From Paenibacillus sp. Soil750 (lineage in GTDB: Bacteria; Bacillota; Bacilli; Paenibacillales; NBRC-103111), in contig NZ_LMSD01000012.1 of assembly GCF_001428045.1 (NCBI RefSeq), positions 758,735 through 822,734 on the forward strand: DNA of 64,000 nt. Direction: 5' to 3'. Under the pieces are notes generated by a model. The model did no database searches. It was not told the origin of the DNA and saw nothing but the letters and a program-made list of their open reading frames with translations. Every line of letters begins with the position of its first letter. Position 1 is the first letter of the stretch. A program made the position numbers and the translations under genes. Shown piece by piece: positions 1 through 9,206 of the stretch.

Positions 1-16
1 GCTGTAAAAGATTCAT
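1..16 (-). CDS. First codons of a leftward gene cut by the window edge
   Basis: On the minus strand an ATG at 16-14 follows AAGGTGA with a 2-base gap and opens codons for M-N-L-L-Q before the window ends. The same promoter, RBS and first codons lie in the repeat copy at 3920-4068, where they begin a decayed SLH-anchored glycosidase. By inference the gene off the left edge is a paralogue of that enzyme. Only five codons are visible, so the product cannot be confirmed. Confidence 0.35.
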
Positions 17-149
17 AGTCACCTTTTTGGTGTCGGTGGTATGGAAATTAATTATAAAGATTTATAATATACATTTTATATGTGAAAAGAACGGCCATCC
101 ATGTGACATCTATTAGATTTCTATCATTATGCTTAGAACTTTGGCACTT
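1..149. repeat. 149-bp direct repeat, copy 1
   Basis: This stretch matches 3920-4068 base for base with one difference (A at 90, G at 4009). Identity stops after base 149. The left limit is unknown because the window begins inside the repeat. In the second copy the same DNA carries, on the minus strand, an RBS (AAGGTGA) and the start of a decayed glycosidase gene, so this is best read as a duplicated promoter and translation start rather than an insertion-sequence end. It has no flanking transposase and no obvious terminal inverted repeats. Confidence 0.9.
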
Positions 150-191
150 TACAAATGAAAACGGCTTTATTATGAAGGGAGTGCGAAAATT

Positions 192-926
192 TTGAAATCC
201 AAAACATTGAAATCATTTTTAATTGCAATGTCTCTTTTAATCGTCACTACTACAATAATCGGAACATTCCAAACTGCCTATGCAGCCGTAACAGTAACTT
301 TTAACTACACAACCGCAACAAACAGTTCAGATAGTCCATTGTTATTTGGCGGTTCCAATGAACCTAGTCCAGAACATAACTCAAATATTTATCCCAAACT
401 GAAAGGTGCAGGTTTGAAGTATCAACGAGGCACGATCCATATGGACACTCTCCTGCCCAGCAACATCACCCTCGCGGATTACAAAAATAATGTAAATAAT
501 GTACAAGATCCAAATACGTGGGATTGGACTGGACTGCAGTGGGTTGATTTTGCGAAGGCAAACGGTATAACTACAATGTTAAATATGTTTTATGCTCCAC
601 CTTGGCTTACTTATAGTGGTACCGCTAAAGGAGTTCCAAAAGACTGGAGTGTATATCAAGATATTATCAAAAAAGTTATTACTAAATATGGATCAAAACT
701 AGATTATGTTGAACCCTTGAATGCCATTACACCCGCCAATAAAGAAAATATAACCTTTTTGAAAACCCCTTTACTCATTCTATTGCCTCCTTTTTATTTT
801 AAAACGCTTTTATCAATGGTGAAACACGGATGCTCCCAAAATCTTTTCATCACCTCTTATTCTCACTGTACCTGGGCTACTCTAAAATTAACAAACTTAT
901 TTCTTACTATTAATCTAGATTTTTAG
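192..926 (+). pseudogene. Truncated secreted clan-A glycosidase
   Basis: This is the only recognised plus-strand gene. It has a TTG start behind AAGGGAG, a Sec signal peptide ending near residue 32 (AYAA), then about 150 residues of a TIM-barrel glycosidase N-terminus (clan GH-A; GH39/GH30/GH5-like, family not assigned). Homology appears to stop after the strand ending Y-V-E-P-L-N (about residue 177), exactly where the catalytic acid Glu of an N-E motif is expected; Ala stands there instead. The remaining 65 or so residues are low-complexity and read like out-of-frame or intergenic DNA. The product would lack both catalytic Glu residues, so the gene is probably dead. It is read away from repeat copy 1. 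Confidence 0.75.
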
Positions 927-936
927 CCATAAACAG

Positions 937-967
937 GGAACGCCCATAAATATATAACAGGCGTTCC
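937..967. other. Stem-loop between convergent genes
   Basis: GGAACGCC (937-944) pairs with GGCGTTCC (960-967) around a 15-base AT-rich loop. It sits between the stop of the truncated plus-strand glycosidase and the stop of the minus-strand GH43 gene. No T-run follows on either strand, so it is not a classic intrinsic terminator, although it may protect or end transcripts from both sides. Confidence 0.5.
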
Positions 968-1055
968 GAGTAACGATCTTGTTCCTTAATAACATCAAAA
1001 CCTGGTGTTAACTCCATTGTCTATTGGTGTTCTTAGAGTTTGTATTTCAAATAGT

Positions 1056-2573
1056 TTAGTTTTTAACCAGGGACCAATCGTCCACATTGACCCAATTTCC
1101 TGCATTTGCTACAGAGTATAGTGCAATACGTGCTTTACCGTTCGTTACATTAATATTCGGAATTGTAATTTGAGTCCAGCTGCTTATTGCTGAATTAACA
1201 TTATATCTGAGCTCAGATCCGCCATAGTTGCTGACATATATGTATGCAGTAGACTGTCCTCCACTACTTTTTACCCATGCCTTTAAGGTATAGGTTCCGT
1301 TTGGCAAATTCGTTAAATCTTGATAACGGGTAGCACTATAAGCCGCTGTCCCTGACTGCTTAGCTGACCATCTTCCTGAGTGACCGCCTAATGCATTGGC
1401 ATTCGGATTGGTTGTTGCATTCGTCCATGTCGTCCATCCTGCCAATGAATTTTGAGCAACGCGATCAGCTTCATAACTTGGATTCAATGCATAGTTGTTT
1501 CCGCTACCTACACTCCATGTTCCAGCGGCCGCATCTAAATTGAATTCACTTAAAGAATTCATACTCGGGGTCGTACCGTTAAAAGAAAGCGGCATCCATT
1601 GGTTGTAGCCGATACCGTTGCCCGCTAAATTACTCCAACGATCACCGCCAAATAAGATGGTAGTGCCAGAAGTACCCTGCACACTAACGAACAATCCAGT
1701 TTGCGTAACATGTGAGAAGTCTTTATCCGTATTACCCATGACAAACTCACTCGAATATGGCCCATAAATGTTCGTAGAGGAAATACAGTAGGTCTTCGAA
1801 GCATTCCATCCATGCAATTCAGAGCCGCAGACATAATAAACGCCGTTATACTTGAACATAGCGTTACCTTCTCGACCTGCTGGAACATTTAAGATCTGTG
1901 TTGCCGGTTCAACGTTTAAATAATCAGATGGACGCAGTGCTGAGATATAAATATTAGCACGACCCGCTCTATTACTATAAACCAAATAAGCTTTGCCATC
2001 GTCATCAATGAAAACAGATTGATCTCCAGTTCTTTCATTTATTACATTAGTAATAATAGGCTGCAGACTATTATAAGTAAAAGTCCCCGTAGGTGTACTA
2101 CTTGTGGCAAAAGCAGTTCCTTTACCATTTGGTCCTTGGTATTGAGTTACTAATACGTACTTCTGTGTGTTACTGTTATAAGCCACACCAACTCGACCTA
2201 TCCAATCTGCATCCCATGTCGATCCATCTGTTGCTGCAGTAACGACATTACCTTCAAATTTCCAATGCACCAAATCAGTAGATGAATAACAGGTAATTGC
2301 ATTAAAGCTACTATCACTGTTTAAGGATGTCGGATTATTATAGTACGTCACGGCACCATTATACTTAACCCCATACCAGTAATACGTATTCCCAACTTTA
2401 AGTACACCGCCTCCCTGCGAATAGATCGGATTACCTGCAGTATCTTTCCAAAAAACATCATTCGTAAGCTTCTGACTGGCAGCGCTAGCTGGCGTTACCC
2501 CAAAGCATATTACCAAAGCAAAAAGTAATAGAAAGACAGGGAACTTAGATAAACGTTTAAAGCCATTTTTCAT
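1056..2573 (-). CDS. Secreted GH43 enzyme, probably exo-beta-1,3-galactanase (subfamily 24-like), with C-terminal carbohydrate-binding module
   Basis: The 505-residue protein has a signal peptide (about 1-32, cleavage after PASA). A five-bladed beta-propeller follows at about 36-345. Visible GH43 features are D184 in a G-D-Q-S strand and E235 in R-E-G-N-A-M-F, the usual site of the catalytic acid. The propeller most resembles subfamily 24, exo-acting galactanases of arabinogalactan, which often lack the standard catalytic base; subfamily choice is from memory of the family. Residues about 360-505 form a separate beta-sandwich starting N-P-S-Y-E, like the modules at the ends of galactanases from related bacteria. 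The start follows AAAGGATGATCCGAA. It is a single-gene unit: a terminator lies upstream at 2688-2735 and a stem-loop downstream. It should act outside the cell and release galactose from beta-1,3-galactan backbones. Confidence 0.75.
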   Translation of the reverse strand: MKNGFKRLSKFPVFLLLFALVICFGVTPASAASQKLTNDVFWKDTAGNPIYSQGGGVLKVGNTYYWYGVKYNGAVTYYNNPTSLNSDSSFNAITCYSSTDLVHWKFEGNVVTAATDGSTWDADWIGRVGVAYNSNTQKYVLVTQYQGPNGKGTAFATSSTPTGTFTYNSLQPIITNVINERTGDQSVFIDDDGKAYLVYSNRAGRANIYISALRPSDYLNVEPATQILNVPAGREGNAMFKYNGVYYVCGSELHGWNASKTYCISSTNIYGPYSSEFVMGNTDKDFSHVTQTGLFVSVQGTSGTTILFGGDRWSNLAGNGIGYNQWMPLSFNGTTPSMNSLSEFNLDAAAGTWSVGSGNNYALNPSYEADRVAQNSLAGWTTWTNATTNPNANALGGHSGRWSAKQSGTAAYSATRYQDLTNLPNGTYTLKAWVKSSGGQSTAYIYVSNYGGSELRYNVNSAISSWTQITIPNINVTNGKARIALYSVANAGNWVNVDDWSLVKN

Positions 2574-2687
2574 TTCGGATCATCCTTTCGAATATTAGTT
2601 TTAAAATCAGACTTGAGGTACACACTTAAAGCAATTAATTCACCTTAACTAAATCATTCGATCACCCCCTTAAGGAGAATGTGCAAA

Positions 2688-2735
2688 AATAAAACACCTC
2701 TGTCAGAATTTTTGGATGCATTCGACAGAGGTGTT
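2688..2735 (-). terminator. Intrinsic terminator
   Basis: A perfect 12-bp stem, AACACCTCTGTC (2693-2704) with GACAGAGGTGTT (2724-2735), is followed on the minus strand by TTTTATTTTTG. It ends transcription of the decayed SLH gene and isolates the GH43 gene downstream. Confidence 0.9.
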
Positions 2736-2853
2736 GGGATATTAAGTATTTATGTATATAATATTTGTAAACCTGTTCTCTTATTGTAGTTGCTCTTGGT
2801 TTTTACTGTCTCCCACTGCGTGACAAAATCACCCAAAGCTATGGTTGGAGCAG

Positions 2854-3935
2854 TTAATCACTAGTGCTATCGTTAATGCTTTGAAACAATCTATACAAGA
2901 CAGTTGCAGCTTGTGCTCTAGTAGATGGGTTCTTAGGAGCAAAATAACCCTCTTTCGTTCCGTTCATTAGACCTGATTGCTGTAACGCTGAGACAGCATC
3001 TCTCGCATAGACGGAAACAATATCTAAATCTTGAAATCTAGTTGTTATGTTGTACGTGCTTAAAGGTATGCCATTTGCTATTCCTAACAGCTTGGAGACG
3101 CGGAAAATAAGCACAGCCATATCTTCACGACTGATTTCGTCGTTTACCCCAAAAGTTCCATTATCCTTACCTTGTACTAAGCCTGATTTCTGGGCGGAAG
3201 CAATGGAGCTATAATACCAAGAATCCTGCACAACGTCCGAAAAAGCAGCAGTAGCTGTCATATCTTCTAGGTCGAAAAGCTGTACAAGGAGTTTTACAAA
3301 CTCCGCTCTTGTCACCTGACCTTCCGGTACATAATAGCCCTCGCTTCTACCATCAATAATTTCACGAGAAGCTAACCCCAGAATGCCTTCACCAGCCCAT
3401 GCATATCCGTCCATATCCTTAAAATACACTGTGGAATGGTACGCCACATATTTGCTAAAATGATTTGGTTTAAACGTAACCATTTGCCTTAACTGAAGCA
3501 GTTAAAATCAAATTTTACATAGGCTAAGGATTGCGAAAAAGAATGTTCTTGACCGAATCCCGTCTGGATGGTACTGCTGTTAGAAAAATTCAAAGACCGA
3601 TAATTCCCATCCGCAATGTAAGTAGTTTCAGTAGCCATGTAAGATTGATCTGGTTGGACATCCATCCACCGAATCTGTGCATTCACAACGGTGAACCTTT
3701 ATCTTGTCGATACGGATCTGAATGCCATTAAAGAAAAATGGCTCACCGGAAATCTCCAATACCTGTTTCCTGTCATATCCGACCATAGCCACTCTAGAGA
3801 CTTCACCGGCATCTTTTTTTCGTTATGCTTTCCCTCGCAGTATATTTTGATTTCTTTAACTGACGAATAAAGAACTTCTCATGCTCTTTTAAACAGGTGT
3901 AGCCATCTTTCATCGCAGCGCTGTAAAAGATTCAT
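2854..3935 (-). pseudogene. Decayed SLH-anchored glycosidase with CBM96/DNRLRE-like fragment
   Basis: Reading minus from ATG 3935 (RBS AAGGTGA) the gene shows: residues M-N-L-L-Q onward with an early TGA; a shift within a run of seven A (complement of 3814-3820) after which the head of a glycosidase continues (G-E-P-F-F-F-N-G-I-Q-I-R-I-D-K, about 3628-3804); a second frame change and probable deletion to N-A-Q-I-R-W-M-D-V-Q-P-D, leading into a CBM96/DNRLRE-like piece (T-Y-I-A-D-G-N-Y, 3489-3680); then a jump to a linker containing H-F-S-K-Y and three SLH repeats (2854-3483, 209 residues, intact frame). The catalytic middle is missing. SLH repeats bind pyruvylated wall polymers, so the parent was a wall-anchored polysaccharide enzyme, like the large gene at 36573-42986. 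The SLH open frame alone has no clear RBS. Confidence 0.8.
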
Positions 3936-4068
3936 AGTCACCTTTTTGGTGTCGGTGGTATGGAAATTAATTATAAAGATTTATAATATACATTTTATAT
4001 GTGAAAAGGACGGCCATCCATGTGACATCTATTAGATTTCTATCATTATGCTTAGAACTTTGGCACTT
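3920..4068. repeat. 149-bp direct repeat, copy 2
   Basis: This copy is identical to 1-149 except at 4009. It contains the start codon (3935-3933), RBS and AT-rich promoter region of the decayed SLH glycosidase on the minus strand, including a TATAAT-like box (complement of ATTATA at 3970-3975). It also contains the small hairpin CACC-TTTTT-GGTG just inside the RBS. Confidence 0.9.
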
Positions 4069-4235
4069 ATCGCTGCCTAGTCTCTTCTATCATCCACGTA
4101 TGTTCACACATAATTGACTCGATATACTGAGATTACTTCAATTACGATTCCATAAAAAAATTCTACACCGCAACAGGTGGCTGAGAATCTACTCAATCGC
4201 GAGTTGGCGTCACTTGACAAGAACTTGATCCGATA

Positions 4236-4264
4236 ACTAAAAAAGCCCGCGGATTTTGCGGACT
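4236..4264 (-). terminator. Probable terminator of the locus A kinase/regulator unit
   Basis: On the minus strand AGTCCGC, a 7-base loop and GCGGGCT form a stem (one G-T pair) followed by TTTTTTAG. It lies about 300 bases beyond the stop of the response regulator at 4566 and is the first clear terminator there. Confidence 0.7.
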
Positions 4265-4340
4265 TCATTCTGACAATGTTCTTGTCAACCGACAATGGTA
4301 AGGGTTTGCGTTTTTTTCTTTTTTCACTTGTCTCGTACTG

Positions 4341-4380
4341 GGGATTAGAACGGATGTTTTGGGATTAGATCGGATGTTTT
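4341..4380. repeat. Two tandem 20-bp units
   Basis: The units at 4341-4360 and 4361-4380 differ only at their tenth base. About two helical turns separate equivalent bases, the spacing usual for paired AraC-family binding sites, but the pair lies downstream of a regulator gene, and no intact gene starts nearby. Confidence 0.7.
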
Positions 4381-4565
4381 TTATAGGTTTATCCTACAGC
4401 GGGTTATGTACGTATTTTTTTCCAAAGTAAAAAGCCGTGTAACAGATTACTGCTATGCTTTCAAATAATATGCTGATCCCGAGTTATCTGCATAGAATTC
4501 GAATTAATGATAAGGATTGAAATGCCAGCTTCGTCGATTTGAATCTGAGAAACAATCGCCTTTTA

Positions 4566-6056
4566 CTAAAGAGTTCGCCTATAATCACTAGGATTGCATC
4601 CATACTGGTCAGTAAACAGCTTTGCAAAGTAACGCGGATTTGAATATCCGACCATTTCTGCAACTTTCTGAACTTGTACATGAGGGTCTTTCAATAATTC
4701 TTGAGACTTCTTCAATCGGATATTGGTCAAATATTTAATAAACGTTGTTCCCATTTTCTTATGAAATATTGTGCTTAAGTAGTTTGGCGTTACCTTCAGC
4801 TCATCTGCGATTTGTAGGATACTAATCTCATTCATATAGCTCTTCTCAATGAAAAGAAGCGTTTGCTGGACGGTATCCTGAGGCCTCTGCATTTTAGGAA
4901 TATGTACAGATAGAAGAAGTTGACCATGCTCTTTCAGTTGTTTGATCCATACGTCAGCAGTTTCTTTGACATCCAAACGGCAACCGATGGTCGAGCTCAA
5001 GTATTGACTGATCATGCTTTTTACCTTTCTATGCTGCTGATCGTGACACATCTTTTCAAACCGTTCTCTACATTCACTAATTGCATTAATATACAGTGCA
5101 TAAGAGCTTTCCTCGTAATGCTTGACCAGCTTCTCTACACATTTACATAGTTGTAAATGCTCTTCATCGGTGCCCTTCACCCAGTCTTGCAAATGCCATC
5201 TTCGATTCATCCCATAGCCGATCCGCATAACAGATACACGCTGCAAACCATCCAACTGCTCCTTCACACCTGAATAGGAGTGACATTGTGCTGTCAGCAT
5301 AGTTAAACAAAATTCATTACCGATTACAGCCTCCTGCATCACCTGTTCCATATCTAGTGCGACTTTACCCATTAAGCGAGTGATATTCGGCTCATTACTC
5401 TCAGTAATCAAAGCCAATTCACCACTAGGTAGAAAAATAAAGGAATATCGAATTTTCGAATGTCCTTGCAGCCTGCTCCCGATTCGCTCCCGCATCTGTT
5501 TATAAAAAGAGCTCAACCTGCTGGATTTCAATGATTCTTCCAAGCCACTATCCACGTAAAATACGAACAAATGAAAATCCGTAATTTTCTGCTCAGCCGA
5601 ATCTTCTAACCCATCATCCACGACTAGCCCATGGCAAATATCTGTCATCCTTGACCCAAACTTCACGTTCATTCCATCGTTCTGTGTAAGCAAAGCAAGT
5701 TCAATATCGGAAAGTGATAAAGCTAACTCTGCCTGATCTACAGGTTTTAACAAGTAATTGGAAGCTCCAAGCCGAATGGCATCTTGTGCAAATGAGAATT
5801 CCGAGTATCCCGTCAACACGATCCATTTCATCTTCGGATACTCGTTTCTGATTAATTGAATAGCCTCAATGCCAGATAAATAAGGCATCTTAATATCCAC
5901 AATAGCCAAATCAGGCTGCTCATTCCGGATGAGCTCCATCATTTCTCTGCCGTCCGATGCAGTTCCAACAATGTTCCATGTCTGTGAAAGCTCCGAAATC
6001 ATGCTAATGAGACTTTCTTGAATCAGATATTCATCATCCGCAATAACAATCCTCAT
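4566..6056 (-). CDS. YesN-type response regulator, AraC family (locus A)
   Basis: The 496-residue protein has a receiver domain at about 1-120 with acidic residues D7/D8, the phospho-acceptor D54 in V-D-I-K-M-P and conserved Lys in L-L-K-P. A long linker of little known function follows. Residues about 395-496 form an AraC-type double helix-turn-helix, with the second helix pair at V-A-E-M-V-G-Y. Its ATG overlaps the kinase stop by 4 bases (ATGA), so the two are translationally coupled. It should be phosphorylated by the kinase at 6053-7813 and activate the promoters at 9207, 12545 and 14994, which share one architecture; that target assignment is inference from proximity. Confidence 0.9.
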   Translation of the reverse strand: MRIVIADDEYLIQESLISMISELSQTWNIVGTASDGREMMELIRNEQPDLAIVDIKMPYLSGIEAIQLIRNEYPKMKWIVLTGYSEFSFAQDAIRLGASNYLLKPVDQAELALSLSDIELALLTQNDGMNVKFGSRMTDICHGLVVDDGLEDSAEQKITDFHLFVFYVDSGLEESLKSSRLSSFYKQMRERIGSRLQGHSKIRYSFIFLPSGELALITESNEPNITRLMGKVALDMEQVMQEAVIGNEFCLTMLTAQCHSYSGVKEQLDGLQRVSVMRIGYGMNRRWHLQDWVKGTDEEHLQLCKCVEKLVKHYEESSYALYINAISECRERFEKMCHDQQHRKVKSMISQYLSSTIGCRLDVKETADVWIKQLKEHGQLLLSVHIPKMQRPQDTVQQTLLFIEKSYMNEISILQIADELKVTPNYLSTIFHKKMGTTFIKYLTNIRLKKSQELLKDPHVQVQKVAEMVGYSNPRYFAKLFTDQYGCNPSDYRRTL

Positions 6057-7813
6057 GCTGTCATCTCCTTTAATGGGATTTGAAGGGTTGCTTGAGTACC
6101 AACATCCTGCTCACTGTGAATGGCGAATGTTGCCTGTTGATAGACCAGTTGTAGACGTTCTTGCACGTTGTCTAAGCCAACGTGTGTCCCTGAATGAGGC
6201 TCTTTCGAAAAACCTGCGCCATCATCCTTTACCACAATAACCACATAGGCAATATCATTCTCTATGTGCATTGAAGCTGATACTACTAGCGAACAAGCGC
6301 GATTTATGGGTTCAATGCCATGTAGGATTGAATTCTCAACAAGTGGCTGCAGTAGCAACTTCGGGAACAATAAATTCCCTAATGCGGGGTCTAATTCCAT
6401 CGAAAAATCAAACCCTTTTCGGGAAAACCTCATCTTTTGCAAGTTACAGTAACTGACTAGGAAGTCAAACTCATCTTTTAATGTCGATTGATCCTTCTTA
6501 TCCAGGACATAACGAAGCATTCGACTGAGCGAAACAATATACCGCTCCAATAAATCCTTTTGTCCCAAACGATTCAGACCGATAAAGCCACTTAATACAT
6601 TATATAAAAAGTGGGGCTGCAACTGTGCCTGTAGAGATCGATACTCTGCATTTCGTAGATTTAATTCGGTATTACGTAGGGTTAACTGCGCTCGATATTC
6701 TCTATCTATGAGCTCATTAAGATGTGAAATCATCGAGTTAAGCGCCATCCCTATTTGTGCGATCTCATCTTTTCCGTGGACGTCCATTTGTGCGTCTATG
6801 TTTCCTCTTTGAACTCTTTTCATTAAAGCAACCATGTTCTTAAATGGCCGTATAATCCATCGAGAAAGAGAGAAGAACATAATAATTGTTGTGAGTAACC
6901 CGCCAATTCCAAAGGCTAAGCCAAGAATATACACCCATTTAAATTGTGCTTGTATACCCGAATTGGAGATGAATATAACTATATTCCAATGGGCTAACTC
7001 CAAATTTTTCTTAATGACGAAATACGAATCATTATTGCCTTTTACCTTCGTTACATCCTCTTTAATTCCATCCAAAATTTCCGTGGATAAAGGTGAAGTC
7101 GCATAAAGTGGTTGGTTTTGGTCATCTAAAATGGCAATGATCGATTTGGGATTCAAATGCATATCCCCAATAATTTTTTTCATAACATTCGTATCGGCAT
7201 CTGCCATTATTACCCCAACATGTGCTTCCGTGTCGGGATCCTTAATCAACCTGGCTACCGAAAAAACGTTAGTTACCGGCGGATTGCGCAAATAATCCTG
7301 TGCATGGGGACTAATGAATACGACTTGACCGTCGCCTGCCAGTGTTTTCTTGTACCAATCTTTAGTGGTATAGGGGTATTGATCGACCGTTTCTGTTGAA
7401 TTCACCATTCTGGCATACATAGTATCATCATTAGCAATAATCATCGTTCCAACGATATCTTCTCGCGTCATTTTCATGTAGGTAAAAAGCGTATTATACA
7501 GAGCTCGATTGGAGACTAACGTCGTATACAGGTCTGAGGAGGCATAGCTTGGACTTGCTTTTAGCTTCAAAGCATTCATGACGTCTTCACTTAAATAGGG
7601 GATGATTGTCAATTTCTCGAGGTCCGTTAAATACATTTCCATATTACGTTTCATGGAGACTAACGCACTGTCCGTTTCTGTCAATGCGTTTCGGACAATG
7701 ATTTGTTTATAATAGTAAGGCATAACAATCGTAATAAGCAGGGTAGGAATAATAATCGTCAGTAAAAATAGAATAGACAACTTTACCCGAAATGAGTATG
7801 CAAATTTCATCAA
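6053..7813 (-). CDS. YesM-type sensor histidine kinase (locus A)
   Basis: The 586-residue membrane kinase has a first transmembrane helix at about 12-33, an extracellular dCache-like sensor of about 255 residues, a second transmembrane helix at about 292-314, then HAMP (about 315-367). The phospho-acceptor His is H401 in Q-P-H-F-L-Y-N, the signature of the LytS/YesM family. The HATPase domain carries L-V-E-N-S-I-L-H-G (N box) and D-D-G-A-G. It lies 19 bases behind the second binding-protein gene and overlaps the response regulator by 4 bases. The upstream gene encodes a lipoprotein SBP closely related to the transporter SBP, so the kinase may read SBP occupancy rather than free sugar (inference). 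Confidence 0.9.
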   Translation of the reverse strand: MMKFAYSFRVKLSILFLLTIIIPTLLITIVMPYYYKQIIVRNALTETDSALVSMKRNMEMYLTDLEKLTIIPYLSEDVMNALKLKASPSYASSDLYTTLVSNRALYNTLFTYMKMTREDIVGTMIIANDDTMYARMVNSTETVDQYPYTTKDWYKKTLAGDGQVVFISPHAQDYLRNPPVTNVFSVARLIKDPDTEAHVGVIMADADTNVMKKIIGDMHLNPKSIIAILDDQNQPLYATSPLSTEILDGIKEDVTKVKGNNDSYFVIKKNLELAHWNIVIFISNSGIQAQFKWVYILGLAFGIGGLLTTIIMFFSLSRWIIRPFKNMVALMKRVQRGNIDAQMDVHGKDEIAQIGMALNSMISHLNELIDREYRAQLTLRNTELNLRNAEYRSLQAQLQPHFLYNVLSGFIGLNRLGQKDLLERYIVSLSRMLRYVLDKKDQSTLKDEFDFLVSYCNLQKMRFSRKGFDFSMELDPALGNLLFPKLLLQPLVENSILHGIEPINRACSLVVSASMHIENDIAYVVIVVKDDGAGFSKEPHSGTHVGLDNVQERLQLVYQQATFAIHSEQDVGTQATLQIPLKEMTA

Positions 7814-7832
7814 ACTCCTCCATAACTGCTGG

Positions 7833-9146
7833 TTACCTTCTCGCTAATCGGGTTACATTCTCTTTCATAATCGTACTAAATTCAGCTGCTGTTATATGCC
7901 CAGCAATCAGATCAAGTCCGTTTGTACACATGATATCCCACATGCCGTTCGGCAAATAAACCCGGTCAAAGTAAGGGAAAACACGCACATCCCTATATTG
8001 CTCATAATACTTAGCAAATTCATGATTAACTGTAACGCCTTTCAAACCGACCGGCAGCTTCATTACTTTAGCTATTTTCGCCAAATTATCTGGCTGCGCG
8101 TAGAAGGCAAGCAATTTCTTAGCTTCTGTCATATGCTTCGTATTTTTCCATATCCCCATGGTATCGCGCTCTCCACCTGAGAAGGTTGGCGTATCCCCCG
8201 CGACGATCGAAGGAATCGGCATTATCCCAATTTGAGCGTCTTTGTTCACCTTATACGTGTCCTCAGCGAAATTGGGCCCACCATCAAAGAAAGCTATTTT
8301 ATCTGTGGCAAAGAGCTTTGCAAGATCCGCGAACTTCGCTGTAATGATGTCCTTATTGATGTAACCCCTATCAAACATTTCTTTAAACTTCTCGGCCATC
8401 GGTGTCCACTTGGACCAATCAAAGCTGCCGTTCATCAAAGCGTTAGCTTCATTGTTTTTTGATGAAATTAGTTGTGGAATGGCAAATAAATCAAAGTGCT
8501 CCCCGACGGTCCAATTATCAGCTCCAGAGAAATAAAACGGAACAACTTCGCCTTTGCTTTCAGTGAGGATTTTCTCGGAAGCTGCCATTAATTCATCGAA
8601 GGTTTTGGGCACCTCAATGTTATATTTTTTGAGAACATTCACATTATACGAAATCCCATCTTTGGCTTCACTGATAGGTAGCACATACACCTTACCCTGC
8701 TTATCTGTCACGATATCACGAATACTATCCGATAACTGGGAAGCCCAGCTCTCATTCCTTAAATCTGTCAAATACTTGCCATACCGAATTTGAGCCCAAC
8801 CATGGGTATCAAACACATCTGGTAGATCACTCGCAGCCATTTTCACTTTCAATAGGCTCTCATATTCGGCAGGAAACTGGATATCAACCTTAATCGCTGG
8901 ATTAGCCCGTTCGAAATCTAATGCAATAGCTTTGTAAATATTTTGTCCCGCAGGGGTTGCGACATTCATCAGAACGGATAGTGTAACAATATTACCCACA
9001 TTTGCTCCCGTCTTGGTTGAATCCACCAAAGCACCTGCAAGTTGTGAAGAGTTGGCATCCTTCGTTATGCTGCTTGAGCACCCCAGTAAGAATATTGAAA
9101 GAGCAGTCGTACATGTCAATATAGCTAGCGCGGCTTTGGTAAACAT
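7833..9146 (-). CDS. Second sugar-binding lipoprotein (SBP2) linked to the kinase, locus A
   Basis: This 437-residue family-1 extracellular solute-binding protein has a lipobox L-L-G-C near residue 23. It is the same length as, and by eye roughly three-quarters identical to, the transporter SBP at 11166-12479; the stretch from D-L-P-D-V-F-D to Y-G-K-Y is unchanged and most differences are conservative. It is not in the permease transcript: a strong terminator (9288-9331) and its own promoter (9207-9249) separate them, and it is co-transcribed with the kinase and regulator instead. This placement suggests a sensory role with the kinase, as in the XylFII-LytS systems of clostridia, rather than transport. 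A backup transport SBP is the alternative. Confidence 0.85.
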   Translation of the reverse strand: MFTKAALAILTCTTALSIFLLGCSSSITKDANSSQLAGALVDSTKTGANVGNIVTLSVLMNVATPAGQNIYKAIALDFERANPAIKVDIQFPAEYESLLKVKMAASDLPDVFDTHGWAQIRYGKYLTDLRNESWASQLSDSIRDIVTDKQGKVYVLPISEAKDGISYNVNVLKKYNIEVPKTFDELMAASEKILTESKGEVVPFYFSGADNWTVGEHFDLFAIPQLISSKNNEANALMNGSFDWSKWTPMAEKFKEMFDRGYINKDIITAKFADLAKLFATDKIAFFDGGPNFAEDTYKVNKDAQIGIMPIPSIVAGDTPTFSGGERDTMGIWKNTKHMTEAKKLLAFYAQPDNLAKIAKVMKLPVGLKGVTVNHEFAKYYEQYRDVRVFPYFDRVYLPNGMWDIMCTNGLDLIAGHITAAEFSTIMKENVTRLARR

Positions 9147-9206
9147 GGTGAACCTCCAGGGACCTTTACCTCTATTCGGTCTCTCTATGATAACAGCTAT
9201 GTGCTA

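Larger units (their letters stand above)
4069..4565. other. Gene-free stretch with inverted and tandem repeats
   Basis: No convincing gene is present. An exact 11-bp inverted repeat, TTGACAAGAAC (4214-4224) with GTTCTTGTCAA (4278-4288), encloses the terminator at 4236-4264. A 20-bp unit beginning GGGATTAGA is repeated in tandem at 4341-4360 and 4361-4380 with one change (A4350/T4370). Nothing recognisable was seen in 4381-4565, which is the 3' side of the response regulator gene. Confidence 0.7.

Noticed and set aside
1-4068. 149-bp repeats as ends of a transposon or IS
   Set aside because: They are direct, not inverted, have no transposase between them and carry a gene start on the minus strand.
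4104-4295. 63-residue open frame on the minus strand
   Set aside because: It runs across a terminator and an inverted repeat, has no RBS and resembles no family.
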